Assembly (NCBI RefSeq): GCF_004769575.1
Contig: NZ_RQGA01000019.1
Location: 62,001 to 126,000, forward strand
Source of the DNA: Leptospira perdikensis
GTDB taxonomy: Bacteria > Spirochaetota > Leptospiria > Leptospirales > Leptospiraceae
Reading direction: 5' to 3'
Length of the DNA stretch: 64,000 nt
This document shows, piece after piece, positions 27,497 to 36,043 of the stretch. A model generated the notes under the pieces. The model worked only from the letters and a program-made list of their open reading frames with translations, searched no databases and was not told the DNA's origin. The first letter of the stretch is position 1. Each line of letters starts with the position of its first letter. Position numbers and translations under genes: made by a program.

Positions 27497-28681
27497 ATGA
27501 GTATCGTTACGACAAAAAAATCATCTTTAGATTTATTCAACCCCACAGAAGACCACTTGGCTCTTAGAGAATCTGTGGCTTCCTTTGCCGAAAGGGAAAT
27601 GGACGAACAAGCAAAAGAAAACGATGAAAAAGAATCATTCAACACCCTGCTTTTCAAACGGCTTGGTTCTGAACTCGGAATTTTTGGAATCACTGTCCCT
27701 GAAGCTGATGGTGGGCATGGACTCGATCCACTTGCCTCTGTCATCATTCATGAAGAGATGTCTAGGTTTGATCCGGGATTTACGCTTTCTTACTTAGCCC
27801 ACGAAGTACTTTTTGTGAATAATTTTTTCTATAGTTCGAATCCATCTCAAAGGAGTCGTTACCTAAGTAAGGTCATTACTGGAGAATGGATTGGTGGGAT
27901 GGGGATGACGGAACCTGGTGCAGGAACGGACGTTCTTGGAATGACTACTCATGCAGTTAAAAAGGGTGACCGTTACATCATCAATGGTGTGAAACAATAC
28001 ATCACTAATGGATCCATCGGTCAGGTTTTTGTTCTTTATACCAAGTTAGAAAAAAATGGGAAAAAAATGACCTCCTTTGTGATCGAGTCGTCTTACAAAG
28101 GTTTTTCGGTTGGAAAAAAAGAAGAAAAGATGGGAATGCGTTCTTCTCCGACCACCCAACTTGTTTTTGAGGATATGGAAGTTCCGGAAGAGAATTTGCT
28201 CGGTGTGGAAAACGGAGCTGTCACTCATATGATGCGCAATTTGGAAATCGAACGTGTAACCCTTGCGGCACAGTCTTTAGGAATTGCTCGCCGTTGTATT
28301 GACATCATGTGTGATTATACCATTCGTCATAGAGAAGCCTTTGGCAAAAAACTTTTGGAGTTCGGACAAATCCAAAGAATGGTCGCTGAGTCTTACGCTG
28401 ATTACCAGGCCGCACGGGCTCTTGTTTATCATGTAGCAAGTGAACTTGGGCCTGATGTACGTAATTCTCTCGGTGCCGCCTCTGCAAAACTTGTGGCCAC
28501 TCAAATGGCAGAACGAGTTTCGCGAAATGCCATTCAAGTTCTCGGTGGGTATGGATACTGTCGTGAATACCCAGTCGAACGTTTGCATAGGGATGCCATC
28601 TTACTCAGCATTGGTGGTGGTACCAACGAAGCCATGCAGAAGAACATTGCGAGTGATTTAAAAAAACTTTGGTCTGAATAA
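27497..28681 (+). CDS. Acyl-CoA dehydrogenase
   Basis: A 394-residue flavoenzyme of standard family length. It shows TEPGAGTDVLGM (FAD and substrate region), YITNGSIGQVFVLY, the helix LEIERVTLAAQSLG carrying the probable catalytic Glu of the IVD/LCAD type, GGYGYCREYPVERLHRD and GGGTNEAMQ. The canonical MCAD Glu is absent, as in the paralogue at 924-2498. It probably oxidises short or branched acyl-CoA and feeds ETF. It is followed by a terminator, so it is a single-gene transcript. Confidence 0.92.
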   Translation: MSIVTTKKSSLDLFNPTEDHLALRESVASFAEREMDEQAKENDEKESFNTLLFKRLGSELGIFGITVPEADGGHGLDPLASVIIHEEMSRFDPGFTLSYLAHEVLFVNNFFYSSNPSQRSRYLSKVITGEWIGGMGMTEPGAGTDVLGMTTHAVKKGDRYIINGVKQYITNGSIGQVFVLYTKLEKNGKKMTSFVIESSYKGFSVGKKEEKMGMRSSPTTQLVFEDMEVPEENLLGVENGAVTHMMRNLEIERVTLAAQSLGIARRCIDIMCDYTIRHREAFGKKLLEFGQIQRMVAESYADYQAARALVYHVASELGPDVRNSLGAASAKLVATQMAERVSRNAIQVLGGYGYCREYPVERLHRDAILLSIGGGTNEAMQKNIASDLKKLWSE

Positions 28682-28690
28682 AGGCCAGGG

Positions 28691-28710
28691 AATCCTTTCG
28701 GGATTTTTTT
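28691..28710 (+). terminator. Rho-independent terminator after acyl-CoA dehydrogenase
   Basis: AATCC and GGATT form a short 5-bp stem around the loop TTTCG, and the second arm runs into seven T. It lies 9 bases after the stop. The stem is short, so termination may be partial. Confidence 0.6.
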
Positions 28711-28729
28711 GTGGGTATCAGAATTCAGG

Positions 28730-28778
28730 AACCAATCTTAGATAGAAAGAGAGGTTGATTTTGGAAACCAGTCTTAGA
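28730..28778. repeat. Imperfect direct repeat upstream of homoserine kinase
   Basis: AACCAATCTTAGA (28730-28742) and AACCAGTCTTAGA (28766-28778) match at 12 of 13 bases and lie 36 bases apart, the second ending 14 bases before the start codon. The pair could be a protein-binding site or a chance duplication. Confidence 0.4.
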
Positions 28779-28792
28779 GCCTGGGCGAAACG

Positions 28793-29746
28793 ATGATTCG
28801 CCTTCCTAAGATTTTCATTCAAGTGCCGGGAACATCCGCAAACTTGGGACCTGGTTTTGATCTCATGGGTCTTGCTCTTGATCTTCGTAATGAATTTGAA
28901 TTTACTTTTTCCAAAGAAATTACAGAACCAAAAACAGAATTAAAAAACGGCAACCAGTTGCCGTTTACTGTTAAAGAAGATTTGGTTTATCAGTCTTATC
29001 TTTCCTATTTCCAGAAGTTTTTACCAGGTATTACTGCTCCACCTTACCATTGTAAAATGAGCTTGTCGTTACCTCTAAAAGGGGGGCTTGGTTCTAGTGC
29101 CTCGGCCATTGTCGCGGGACTTTCTTTGGCAAGAGAAGTTCATAAACGAATGGAACCGGCGACTGTGCCAACCGAATCGACCTTTACCCAGTATTTGGCT
29201 GAATTCGAAGGTCATCCAGACAATACGTTACCCGCATATTTAGGTGGATTCGTTTTCGCTTATTCTACGTTTGGTGAGCCTTTGCGATACTTCCGTAAAA
29301 AATTCCCATCCTCAGTTGCTATTTTTGTTTTAACGCCGGAGTTCCATGTTTCAACAGAGGAATCTAGGAAGGCTCTTCCTAAAACCTATGCAACTGCTGA
29401 TGTGATCTTTAATTTATCTCGCGTTGGTGCTTGGATGCATTTTTTAGACAAACGTAAGTTTGGTGACCTTCTTATCAGTTTGGAAGATAAAATGCATACT
29501 CCTTATCGCATTTCTCAATCATCTCCATTGTATCCGCTTGCAGATTTATTCAAAGGGGCTGGGGTAGGGTATTGTTTGTCTGGTTCCGGGCCAAGTTTAC
29601 TGGTATTTTTGGAACGAAAGGCTGTTAAAACCAAACAAAGGGAACTGGAAGAGATGGTATCCCAAGTGATGGGGACTTCCAAAATTGCTTATAGTTTTAA
29701 ACGGGTCAAACCAGATGGGCTTGGGGTTCGCATTCAGACGAAATAG
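28793..29746 (+). CDS. thrB: Homoserine kinase
   Basis: A 317-residue GHMP-family kinase that would phosphorylate L-homoserine for threonine synthesis. It opens with VPGTSANLGPGFDLMGLAL, the typical N-terminal ThrB motif. The ATP-binding loop is PLKGGLGSSASAIVAGLSLA and the C-terminal motif 3 is CLSGSGPSLLVF. EGHPDNTLPAYLGGF is also characteristic. No other threonine gene is adjacent. It converges on the hypothetical gene ending at 29749 with 2 bases between stops. Confidence 0.92.
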   Translation: MIRLPKIFIQVPGTSANLGPGFDLMGLALDLRNEFEFTFSKEITEPKTELKNGNQLPFTVKEDLVYQSYLSYFQKFLPGITAPPYHCKMSLSLPLKGGLGSSASAIVAGLSLAREVHKRMEPATVPTESTFTQYLAEFEGHPDNTLPAYLGGFVFAYSTFGEPLRYFRKKFPSSVAIFVLTPEFHVSTEESRKALPKTYATADVIFNLSRVGAWMHFLDKRKFGDLLISLEDKMHTPYRISQSSPLYPLADLFKGAGVGYCLSGSGPSLLVFLERKAVKTKQRELEEMVSQVMGTSKIAYSFKRVKPDGLGVRIQTK

Positions 29747-29748
29747 TT

Positions 29749-30387
29749 TTAGTCTTCGTCCGTTCCTTCTTCCTTTCCAAATCCGTATACATCACCACGA
29801 AATCTTACCTTTCGATTGATTCCTGGTTGGATTTTTCCCACTTCAAATGTAAATTTCATCCGTTCCTTTCCTGACCTGTTGAAATAAAAGGAAGAAGTAA
29901 GAGAGATTTCTATGAAGTTGACCATCCTTTCTTTGGCGATTTTATCAGAAATTCGAAATTCCGCAGGATGGCCGATCACTTCATAGGATTCAAAGGTTTC
30001 TTTGGATTCCATCTTCCCGTAATGTTCCATACGTGGTGGTTTGTAGAAGGTAGGACCATTTTTTAAAACAGTAATGGTGTAGTCTTCGCTATCGCGACTT
30101 TTTTTGAATTGGAAGATTAGGTGGTCTTCGGAGATCGCATTACAGCGGGTAGCCAGTTGACCTGTTTTACTTCCAATTTGAAATGTGGCAAACCGACTGA
30201 GTTCATCTACGACGAGATCGTATTTATCTCCGGTTTGGACAGGAATGAAACGATCCGAATCCTTTCGTGAAATGATGGGGTGAATGAACTGGTTGTACAC
30301 AACAAGTCCTAGTCCTAAAACGGCAACAGTCAATACTCCGCTAAGAACTAGGATGAAACTATCAAGAATGGCAATGCTAAGGAACAA
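29749..30387 (-). CDS. Membrane-anchored protein of unknown function
   Basis: A 212-residue protein with one N-terminal transmembrane helix (about 8-30) followed by a predicted beta-rich domain (short alternating strands such as LIFQFKKS, YTITVLKNG and MKFTFEV). I do not recognise a family. Glycine- and lysine-rich loops and a charged tail (KEEGTDED) are visible. It starts 2 bases after the preceding small gene on the same strand and is likely co-transcribed with it. Confidence 0.6.
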   Translation of the reverse strand: MFLSIAILDSFILVLSGVLTVAVLGLGLVVYNQFIHPIISRKDSDRFIPVQTGDKYDLVVDELSRFATFQIGSKTGQLATRCNAISEDHLIFQFKKSRDSEDYTITVLKNGPTFYKPPRMEHYGKMESKETFESYEVIGHPAEFRISDKIAKERMVNFIEISLTSSFYFNRSGKERMKFTFEVGKIQPGINRKVRFRGDVYGFGKEEGTDED

Positions 30388-30389
30388 AC

Positions 30390-30707
30390 TTACCTTTTTG
30401 TATCTACCTTATGACTTTTAGGGGATGGTAGAGGAGTTCTTGTGACTAAAGAAAGTAAGTCCTTCACTTCTTCCGGTGAAATGATTTGGTTTAGTTTTTC
30501 TTCCAGAGACGCAGGTGTTGGTTTTAACACCAAATCTTCCGGGTTTATTTTGGTCTCTTTTTCCGCCTCTACCTTCTTGTTGGTTCGTACCACTGGAAAT
30601 CTTTCGGGTAAGGACTCATTTCCTTCCTCCGATTGTTTCCCCGTTTGGGTTGGGACCTGGGGAGGGATCGATGCGTGTGAATTTCCTTGAATGTTAATTG
30701 TGTTCAT
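30390..30707 (-). CDS. Small Pro/Glu-rich protein of unknown function
   Basis: A 105-residue hydrophilic protein. The first 60 residues look disordered (many Pro, Gln, Glu and Lys) and a short helical segment SLEEKLNQIISPEEVKDLLS follows. No domain is recognised. The ATG at 30707 is preferred to a TTG nine bases upstream because GGAGG lies ten bases before it. It pairs with the membrane-anchored gene downstream. Confidence 0.55.
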   Translation of the reverse strand: MNTINIQGNSHASIPPQVPTQTGKQSEEGNESLPERFPVVRTNKKVEAEKETKINPEDLVLKPTPASLEEKLNQIISPEEVKDLLSLVTRTPLPSPKSHKVDTKR

Positions 30708-30869
30708 TTTTCCCAAACCTCCGTGTTCAGGATTTGCTTTTGAGAAAAAATTTCCTTTTCCCTCCCTCAGATTTTCGGTTATTTCGAGGAAGGCTTTAGC
30801 GAAAATCGTTTATTTTTTTTCAGTTTTTTCCGTTTGATTGCCCGCTTTATGGCCGGGAAGCTGGCAGGG

Positions 30870-31919
30870 ATGGAAAATAATTTTAAAAAATGGGTGGAAA
30901 ATCCCATCTCCAAAATCGTCCTTGCGACCAACTTTGTATTTGTCGTTCTCTTTTTGGTCAGTGTACCGTCCTTTGTTCAGGATTATATTACCCAAGATGC
31001 AGTGAGTATCGGTGGGAAAAAATATGACTTAAGTGATGTCAAAGAAACTTCTCCTATTGCTTATTCCAAATTCCAATCGGAATATAAAGGACTCATTAAA
31101 AACACTCTGGGTGAATTTGCTCAGGACAAATTATTTGAACTTGTTGCCAAAGACAAAAACATCAAACCATCCGAAGTATTAAACGAAGGGTTCACTCCAA
31201 GAGAGCCATCTGAAGAAGAAATCATCAATGTATATATGTCCAATAAAGCTCAGTTAGGTGGAAAATCTCTAAATGAGACAAAGGACAAAATTGTTGGATT
31301 TTTAAAAAACCAACAAGAACAAGAACATAGCCGAACTGTTTATCGTGAAATCGTTACAAAATATCCTGTTGAATTTTTAATCAAAGAACCAGCAGCAGTT
31401 CGAGTGACAGTGGAAGAAAAAAACAATCCATCGATTGGCCCGAAAGATGCAAAAATCACAATCATCGAATTTTCTGATTTTGAATGCCCTTTTTGTAAAC
31501 GAAGCCAAGATGTGAACCAAAAACTTCGCGAAAAATATAAAGGCCAAATTCGTTGGGTGTTCCGTGATTTCCCACTTCCTTTCCACCAAGATGCAATGTA
31601 TGCTCATATGGCTGCCAATTGTTCTGTATCAGAAGGAAAGTATTGGGATGTATTCAACATACTTTTTGAAAACAGTGGGAACTTAGGTAAGGCTAATGTG
31701 GATGCCTTAGTTTTAAAAGCAGGTATGCCTAAAGACAAATACCAAGCTTGTATGAGAAATGCTTCTAGTTTAAAAGCAGAAATTGATGCGGATATACAAG
31801 ACGGTCAAAAAGTAGGTGTGAGTGGAACTCCTGCATTTTTTATTAATGGGATCTTTGTTTCGGGAGCGTTACCTTTCGAAAACTTTGATGAGATCATTCA
31901 AAAAGAACTAAAACAATAA
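30870..31919 (+). CDS. DsbA-like thioredoxin-fold oxidoreductase
   Basis: A 349-residue envelope protein. It has one N-terminal membrane helix (about 17-36), a helical middle region resembling SurA-type chaperone segments (about 55-165), and a C-terminal DsbA-like thioredoxin domain. The active site is ECPFC (Cys206, Cys209) after FSDF, and the cis-Pro loop is GVSGTPAFFING. It probably makes or repairs disulfides in the periplasm. The ATG at 30870 is chosen for GGGAAG at good spacing; starts at 30834 and 30849 are possible. A 28-base gap leads into mdh. Confidence 0.82.
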   Translation: MENNFKKWVENPISKIVLATNFVFVVLFLVSVPSFVQDYITQDAVSIGGKKYDLSDVKETSPIAYSKFQSEYKGLIKNTLGEFAQDKLFELVAKDKNIKPSEVLNEGFTPREPSEEEIINVYMSNKAQLGGKSLNETKDKIVGFLKNQQEQEHSRTVYREIVTKYPVEFLIKEPAAVRVTVEEKNNPSIGPKDAKITIIEFSDFECPFCKRSQDVNQKLREKYKGQIRWVFRDFPLPFHQDAMYAHMAANCSVSEGKYWDVFNILFENSGNLGKANVDALVLKAGMPKDKYQACMRNASSLKAEIDADIQDGQKVGVSGTPAFFINGIFVSGALPFENFDEIIQKELKQ

Positions 31920-31947
31920 TAGATTATAAAATTTAAGGAAAATTTAT

Positions 31948-32931
31948 ATGAGCAAAAAAGTAAAAGTTGCTGTTACTGGTGCTGCCGGACAAATCGGATA
32001 CGCACTTCTATTTCGTATCGCTTCAGGACAAATGTTTGGACCTGACACTGCAGTAGAACTCCAACTATTGGAATTGGAACAAGCTCTTCCAGCGGCCAAA
32101 GGTGTTATCATGGAATTAGATGACTGCGCTTTCCCTCTGTTGGAAAAAGTGTCTGTGTCTTCTAACATTGATGAAGCGTTCCGTGACATCAACTGGGCTC
32201 TTCTTGTTGGATCTGTTCCAAGAAAAGCGGGAATGGAAAGGGGAGACCTCCTTAAAATCAACGGTGGAATTTTTACAACTCAAGGAAAAGCAATCGAAAA
32301 GAATGCTGCAAGTGACGTAAGAGTTCTCGTTGTTGGTAACCCTTGTAATACAAACGCTCTCATTGCAATGAACAACGCAAAAGGTGTTCCGTCTGACAGA
32401 TGGTTTGCGATGACAGGTCTTGATGAAAATCGTGCAAAAACACAACTTGCCCAAAAAGCAGGAGTTCTTGTAAAAGACGTTTCTAACGTTGCGATTTGGG
32501 GAAACCACTCCGCAACTCAATACCCAGACTTCTATAACGCAAAAATTAAAGGAAAAGTAGCCACTGATGTGATCTCTGACCACGACTGGTTGAAAGGTGA
32601 TTTTATCTCTACTGTTCAAAAACGTGGAGCCGCGATCATTGCAGCAAGAGGGGCATCTTCTGCAGCATCGGCAGCAAACGCAGTAGTTGATACAGTACAT
32701 AACATTGTCACTCCTACGAAAGCGGGAGACTGGTTCAGTGCTGCATGTCACTCTAATGGTGAGTATGGTGTAGACAAAGGTCTTATCTTTGGATACCCAT
32801 TGAAATCAGATGGAAAAAAAGTAGAGATCGTGACTGGTCTTGAAATCAATGCGTTTGGTAAGGAAAAATTTGACATCACTCACAACGAGTTGAAAGAAGA
32901 AAGAAACGAAGTAAAAGATATGTTAGGTTAA
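31948..32931 (+). CDS. mdh: Malate dehydrogenase
   Basis: A 327-residue NAD-dependent enzyme of the TCA cycle, of the dimeric cytosolic/mitochondrial-like type. The nucleotide loop is [13 protein letters not shown] (8-20). Substrate and catalytic parts include [17 protein letters not shown] and the catalytic His in [13 protein letters not shown]. Its ribosome site AAGGAAAA is well placed. It is followed by a strong terminator. Confidence 0.96.
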   Translation: MSKKVKVAVTGAAGQIGYALLFRIASGQMFGPDTAVELQLLELEQALPAAKGVIMELDDCAFPLLEKVSVSSNIDEAFRDINWALLVGSVPRKAGMERGDLLKINGGIFTTQGKAIEKNAASDVRVLVVGNPCNTNALIAMNNAKGVPSDRWFAMTGLDENRAKTQLAQKAGVLVKDVSNVAIWGNHSATQYPDFYNAKIKGKVATDVISDHDWLKGDFISTVQKRGAAIIAARGASSAASAANAVVDTVHNIVTPTKAGDWFSAACHSNGEYGVDKGLIFGYPLKSDGKKVEIVTGLEINAFGKEKFDITHNELKEERNEVKDMLG

Positions 32932-32962
32932 TTCTTAAACATTCAACTACTTGTAAGAAAAG

Positions 32963-32995
32963 AACCCGTTCGCTGAAAAGTTGACGGGTTTTTTT
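32963..32995 (+). terminator. Rho-independent terminator of mdh
   Basis: AACCCGT (32963-32969) pairs with ACGGGTT (32984-32990) around a 14-base loop, and the arm continues into seven T. It begins 32 bases after the mdh stop and reaches the last codon of the convergent hydrolase gene. Confidence 0.8.
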
Positions 32996-33857
32996 ATTCC
33001 CTACCTTGTAACCAATTTTCCAATTGATATAAAAAATCATCCGATTTTTCAAAAAAGGGTAAGTGGCTACTTTTTTCTATCACAGTCATTTGAATTTCCG
33101 GAAACCTTTTTAAAATTGGATCCCAAGTGTAATAAGGTGCGACTTGGTAGTCTTCTTTTCCCATACAAATCCAAATGGGAACCTCAAGTTTTTTGAAATA
33201 CTCACTAACATCAATATCTCGAAAGACTTCTCCAAACAAATAATCAAAGGCGAGTTTGTTTGTATGGATTCCTTCCCAAAACTTTCGAGAAGGAAATGGA
33301 ACTTGGTAGAATCCTTTTGCTTCCAAACTCACACAGTAATGAATGAAAAAATCTGAAGGTGTCTCCTTTATATTTTTTTGAAACTGGATTTGGTTTTGTA
33401 AATGTGCCGCTTTACGTATGTTAGATGCTTGTCTGTCGAAATAAACTTCTGCTTCAAACATTGGACTGCCGTGGCTTGGGCCTGTGGAGATCATTCCGAG
33501 ATGGGAGACTTGGTTTGGATATTTTGCTGCATAGGCAAGGGCCATATATCCATGTCCTGAATGGCCAATGACAGGACAGGCCGGGATCCCTAACTCTGTT
33601 TGTATGGAGGAAAAGTCTCCTAATAATTTCTCTAAAGCGTAATCATCCGTTGTTTCTTTTTCCGAACCAGTTCGTTTGGCAAACCCTCTTTGGTCCACCA
33701 CAGTGATTTGATATCTCTTCGCGATTTCTAAAGGGATGACTCTTGGATAATACAAAGCACTTCCGATCCAAAATAGAGGAGGGCCCTCTGTGTTGTTCCT
33801 CGCCACTTGGAGGGAAAATCCCTCTCTTTCGATTGTTTGGTATTTCCATTCAAACAT
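32994..33857 (-). CDS. Alpha/beta hydrolase
   Basis: A 287-residue alpha/beta-hydrolase-fold protein. The nucleophile elbow is GHSGHG with Ser100; the acid is probably Asp in CMGKEDYQV and the base His in EKSSHLPFFE near the end. The early motif VVDQRGFAKRTG resembles proline iminopeptidases and related esterases, but the substrate cannot be named. It is divergent from a marR gene, with two dyad operators in between, so it is probably a target of that regulator. Confidence 0.87.
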   Translation of the reverse strand: MFEWKYQTIEREGFSLQVARNNTEGPPLFWIGSALYYPRVIPLEIAKRYQITVVDQRGFAKRTGSEKETTDDYALEKLLGDFSSIQTELGIPACPVIGHSGHGYMALAYAAKYPNQVSHLGMISTGPSHGSPMFEAEVYFDRQASNIRKAAHLQNQIQFQKNIKETPSDFFIHYCVSLEAKGFYQVPFPSRKFWEGIHTNKLAFDYLFGEVFRDIDVSEYFKKLEVPIWICMGKEDYQVAPYYTWDPILKRFPEIQMTVIEKSSHLPFFEKSDDFLYQLENWLQGRE

Positions 33858-33892
33858 TCCTAACTCCTAGAAATTACTAAAAAGGCAAAATT

Positions 33893-33921
33893 CCATATAG
33901 TTGCAATATACAACTATATGG
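33893..33921. promoter_or_regulatory. Dyad operator 1, probable MarR site
   Basis: CCATATAGTTG and CAACTATATGG are perfect 11-bp inverted copies around a 7-base spacer. It lies between the divergent hydrolase (start 33857) and marR (start 33964) genes, where the MarR family usually binds to repress its own and the neighbouring gene. Confidence 0.75.
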
Positions 33922-33937
33922 TTGCTATTTGCAACTA
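33920..33937. promoter_or_regulatory. Dyad operator 2, second copy of the MarR-type site
   Basis: GTTGC-TATTT-GCAAC is a smaller dyad. The 18-mer here shares 14 of 18 positions with the 18-mer at 33899-33916, including both half-sites, and is offset by 21 bp. That is about two helical turns, so two dimers would sit on the same face of the DNA. Confidence 0.65.
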
Positions 33938-33963
33938 AAAAAGACTTGAAAAATGTAGGGGAA

Positions 33964-34434
33964 ATGGGTGGAGTGGAAGTTGTGAAAGGAATCTCAAACC
34001 ATCTCGGGATTTATATGAGTGAAACCTTACTTCTTATGAGACGGTTTCTTGCGGATGAATTTTCAAAAAATAAAATCGGAATGCGGTTTGAGGAATGGAT
34101 GCAGATTCTCCCTTTGCTGGAATCCGAGAGTTTAAACCAAAAGGAACTGAGCGAACGTTTGGTAAAAGACAAAACCACTGTTTCCAGACTTGTGGATGGT
34201 TGGGTGAAAAAATCATGGGTGAAACGAGAAGTTTCTCCGCAAGACAAACGAAATTATGTTTTACGACTTTCCAAAAAAGGAAAAGAAATCTGGGAGAAGG
34301 GACTTCCCATTGTCACCACGGCTGATCTCGTGTTTCGAAAGGACTTTACAGAGGCAGACGAAAAGGAACTGTATTTACTTCTTTTTAAAATCCAATCTTC
34401 TGTGCAACTGAATGGGAATGGAAAATATAATTAG
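33964..34434 (+). CDS. MarR-family transcriptional regulator
   Basis: A 156-residue winged-helix regulator. The recognition segment reads LNQKELSERLVKDKTTVSRL and the wing is KREVSPQDKRNYVLRLS, both typical of MarR/SlyA. The family represses genes for stress or small-molecule handling and releases DNA on ligand binding. The ATG at 33964 follows TAGGGGAA; a TTG at 33901 would place the operators inside the gene and is rejected. It probably controls itself and the divergent hydrolase. Confidence 0.88.
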   Translation: MGGVEVVKGISNHLGIYMSETLLLMRRFLADEFSKNKIGMRFEEWMQILPLLESESLNQKELSERLVKDKTTVSRLVDGWVKKSWVKREVSPQDKRNYVLRLSKKGKEIWEKGLPIVTTADLVFRKDFTEADEKELYLLLFKIQSSVQLNGNGKYN

Positions 34435-34439
34435 ATTGG

Positions 34440-35315
34440 TTAAGTAACTTCGGCAAAGAAAAAACGTTCTTTATTCGAACTGTCTAAAATTCTTTTTGTA
34501 GAAACAAAACCCAAACTCTTCGCAATCTCTTCCACATCATCCATATACAAAGGATGGGTTTCCATCATTAGTTTCCCACCCGGAAGTAGTCTGGATTTAA
34601 TAGCAGATAACAATCGTTTGTGGAATTCTTTAAAATCAGAAACAAATAAGGCCATATGGGGTTCATAGTCGAGAACATCCGGCATAATCTCTGGTTTTTC
34701 TGACTCAGGGATATAAGGAGGATTAGAAACAATTAAATCAAATTGTAAGTCTTTTGGGAGAGAGGAATCCAAATCAGAAACATAAAAATTTGTTTTTTCT
34801 TGAAGGTTGTATTTTTCTGCATTACGCCTGCTCATTTCGATGGCTTTTTCGGAAAGATCAGAAAGAGTCACTACACTGGATGGAAGAAGTTGTGTTAGGC
34901 TAAGGCCAATACATCCACTTCCCGAACAAAGATCCCAAATTTGAATTTCTTTTGGCTCTGCGAATGATAACTCTTCTTTCTTTTTCCAAAGGTAATCGAC
35001 TAGTTCTTCAGTTTCCGGTCTTGGGATGAGAACATCTTCCGAAACAAAATATTCAAATTTATGAAATCCTTTTTTACCAGTGATATAAGCGACTGGTTTT
35101 CTTTTACTTCGTTCAACAATTCGTTCTCTATAGACATCAATTTCTTTTTGGCCGAGTGGCATTTCAAATTGAGAATAGAGTTTGATACGGGGTAGGTTTA
35201 AAAGATCAGAAAGGATCCATTCTGCATCTACACGGGGATTTGGAATTTCCTTTTTTTCCAGAAATTCTGTAGATCGTTTTAGGTAATAAAGAAGAGTTCC
35301 TGGTTGTTCCGCCAT
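34440..35315 (-). CDS. prmC: Release factor glutamine methyltransferase
   Basis: A 291-residue SAM-dependent enzyme that methylates the GGQ glutamine of peptide-chain release factors. The SAM loop is DLCSGSGCIG (128-137), the substrate motif NPPY is at 198-201, and IPRPETEEL precedes them as in other PrmC proteins. The N-terminal helical domain is of usual size. It follows tRNA-Arg(CCT) by only 7 bases. The only ribosome-site-like sequence, GGGGG, belongs to the tRNA acceptor stem. It converges on marR with 5 bases between. Confidence 0.9.
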   Translation of the reverse strand: MAEQPGTLLYYLKRSTEFLEKKEIPNPRVDAEWILSDLLNLPRIKLYSQFEMPLGQKEIDVYRERIVERSKRKPVAYITGKKGFHKFEYFVSEDVLIPRPETEELVDYLWKKKEELSFAEPKEIQIWDLCSGSGCIGLSLTQLLPSSVVTLSDLSEKAIEMSRRNAEKYNLQEKTNFYVSDLDSSLPKDLQFDLIVSNPPYIPESEKPEIMPDVLDYEPHMALFVSDFKEFHKRLLSAIKSRLLPGGKLMMETHPLYMDDVEEIAKSLGFVSTKRILDSSNKERFFFAEVT

Positions 35316-35321
35316 ATTTTT

Positions 35322-35394
35322 TGCCCCCAACAGGATTCGAACCTGTGTCCCCAGTTTAGGAAACTAGTGCTCTATCCACCTGAGCTATGGGAGC
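35322..35394 (-). tRNA. tRNA-Arg (anticodon CCT)
   Basis: A full cloverleaf can be drawn on the minus strand. The acceptor GCTCCCA pairs with TGGGGGC (with one T-G pair). The D arm is GCTC-GAGC. The anticodon stem CTAGT-ACTGG encloses the loop TTCCTAA with anticodon CCT (reads AGG). The T arm is ACAGG-TTCGAAT-CCTGT and the discriminator is A. No CCA is encoded. It begins 4 bases after the stop of the upstream Crp-like gene and ends 7 bases before prmC, so it is probably cut from a longer mRNA. Confidence 0.96.
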
Positions 35395-35398
35395 TTTT

Positions 35399-36043
35399 TT
35401 ACGTAGGTTTACGTTTCTGATTCACTATCCTTTGGAAATCGGAGATATTGTGAATAACAATTTTATCTGGATAAAGATCCAATTTGCCCGTTTTTACATA
35501 TTGCATCAGTACTTTTTGGACTTCACCTACGGGTTGGGCACACCAATTGGCAATGTCATCCACAGTGGCAGAAAGGATAATTTCATTGTATACATCATTG
35601 TTATACTGCTTTTCGTATAACATAACAAAGACGTCACAGACCTTTCCAATGATATCATCCATGAGAAGGATCATAAGTCGACGTTTTTGATCATAAATTC
35701 GAAAGGAAAAAATATGAAGGAGTTTCATCGCGAGTGCCGGGTTTTTGGTCATCAGCATTTCGAAATTGGCACGATTGAAGTTTAGAGCTTTGACTTCTGT
35801 CACAGCAATGGCAGTTGCCGAACGAGGTTGTTCCTCTAAAATGGCCATCTCTCCTAGAATATCCCCAGCTTCCAATACATCTAAAGTTTTGATACTGGTT
35901 CCAATGGTTTTAGTGATTTTTACTTTTCCCTCTTTGATGAGGTAAAAGTCATTTCCGGGTTCATATTCACAAAACAATACTTCGTTTGGTTGGAATACCT
36001 TTCCAAATTTGCCAAACATAGCTTCCAACATTTGATCGTTCAC
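35399..36043 (-). CDS. Cyclic-nucleotide-binding, Crp-like protein
   Basis: A 214-residue protein with a cyclic-nucleotide-binding domain at about 15-125 (the segment [17 protein letters not shown] matches the phosphate-binding cassette). The C-terminal portion is helical and ends in a possible Crp-type winged helix ([19 protein letters not shown]). It may be a transcription factor responding to cAMP made by the cyclase at 24 kb; DNA contact residues are not certain. It shares one base with the upstream gene and is followed by the tRNA. Confidence 0.8.
   Translation of the reverse strand: MNDQMLEAMFGKFGKVFQPNEVLFCEYEPGNDFYLIKEGKVKITKTIGTSIKTLDVLEAGDILGEMAILEEQPRSATAIAVTEVKALNFNRANFEMLMTKNPALAMKLLHIFSFRIYDQKRRLMILLMDDIIGKVCDVFVMLYEKQYNNDVYNEIILSATVDDIANWCAQPVGEVQKVLMQYVKTGKLDLYPDKIVIHNISDFQRIVNQKRKPT

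Noticed and set aside
32116..32751. 211-codon antisense frame over mdh
   Set aside because: Cys- and Ser-rich composition, no ribosome site, and it lies wholly opposite a strongly conserved gene.
35323..35394. tRNA-Arg as an integration site
   Set aside because: No integrase or direct repeat of the tRNA 3' end is present in the flanking sequence.
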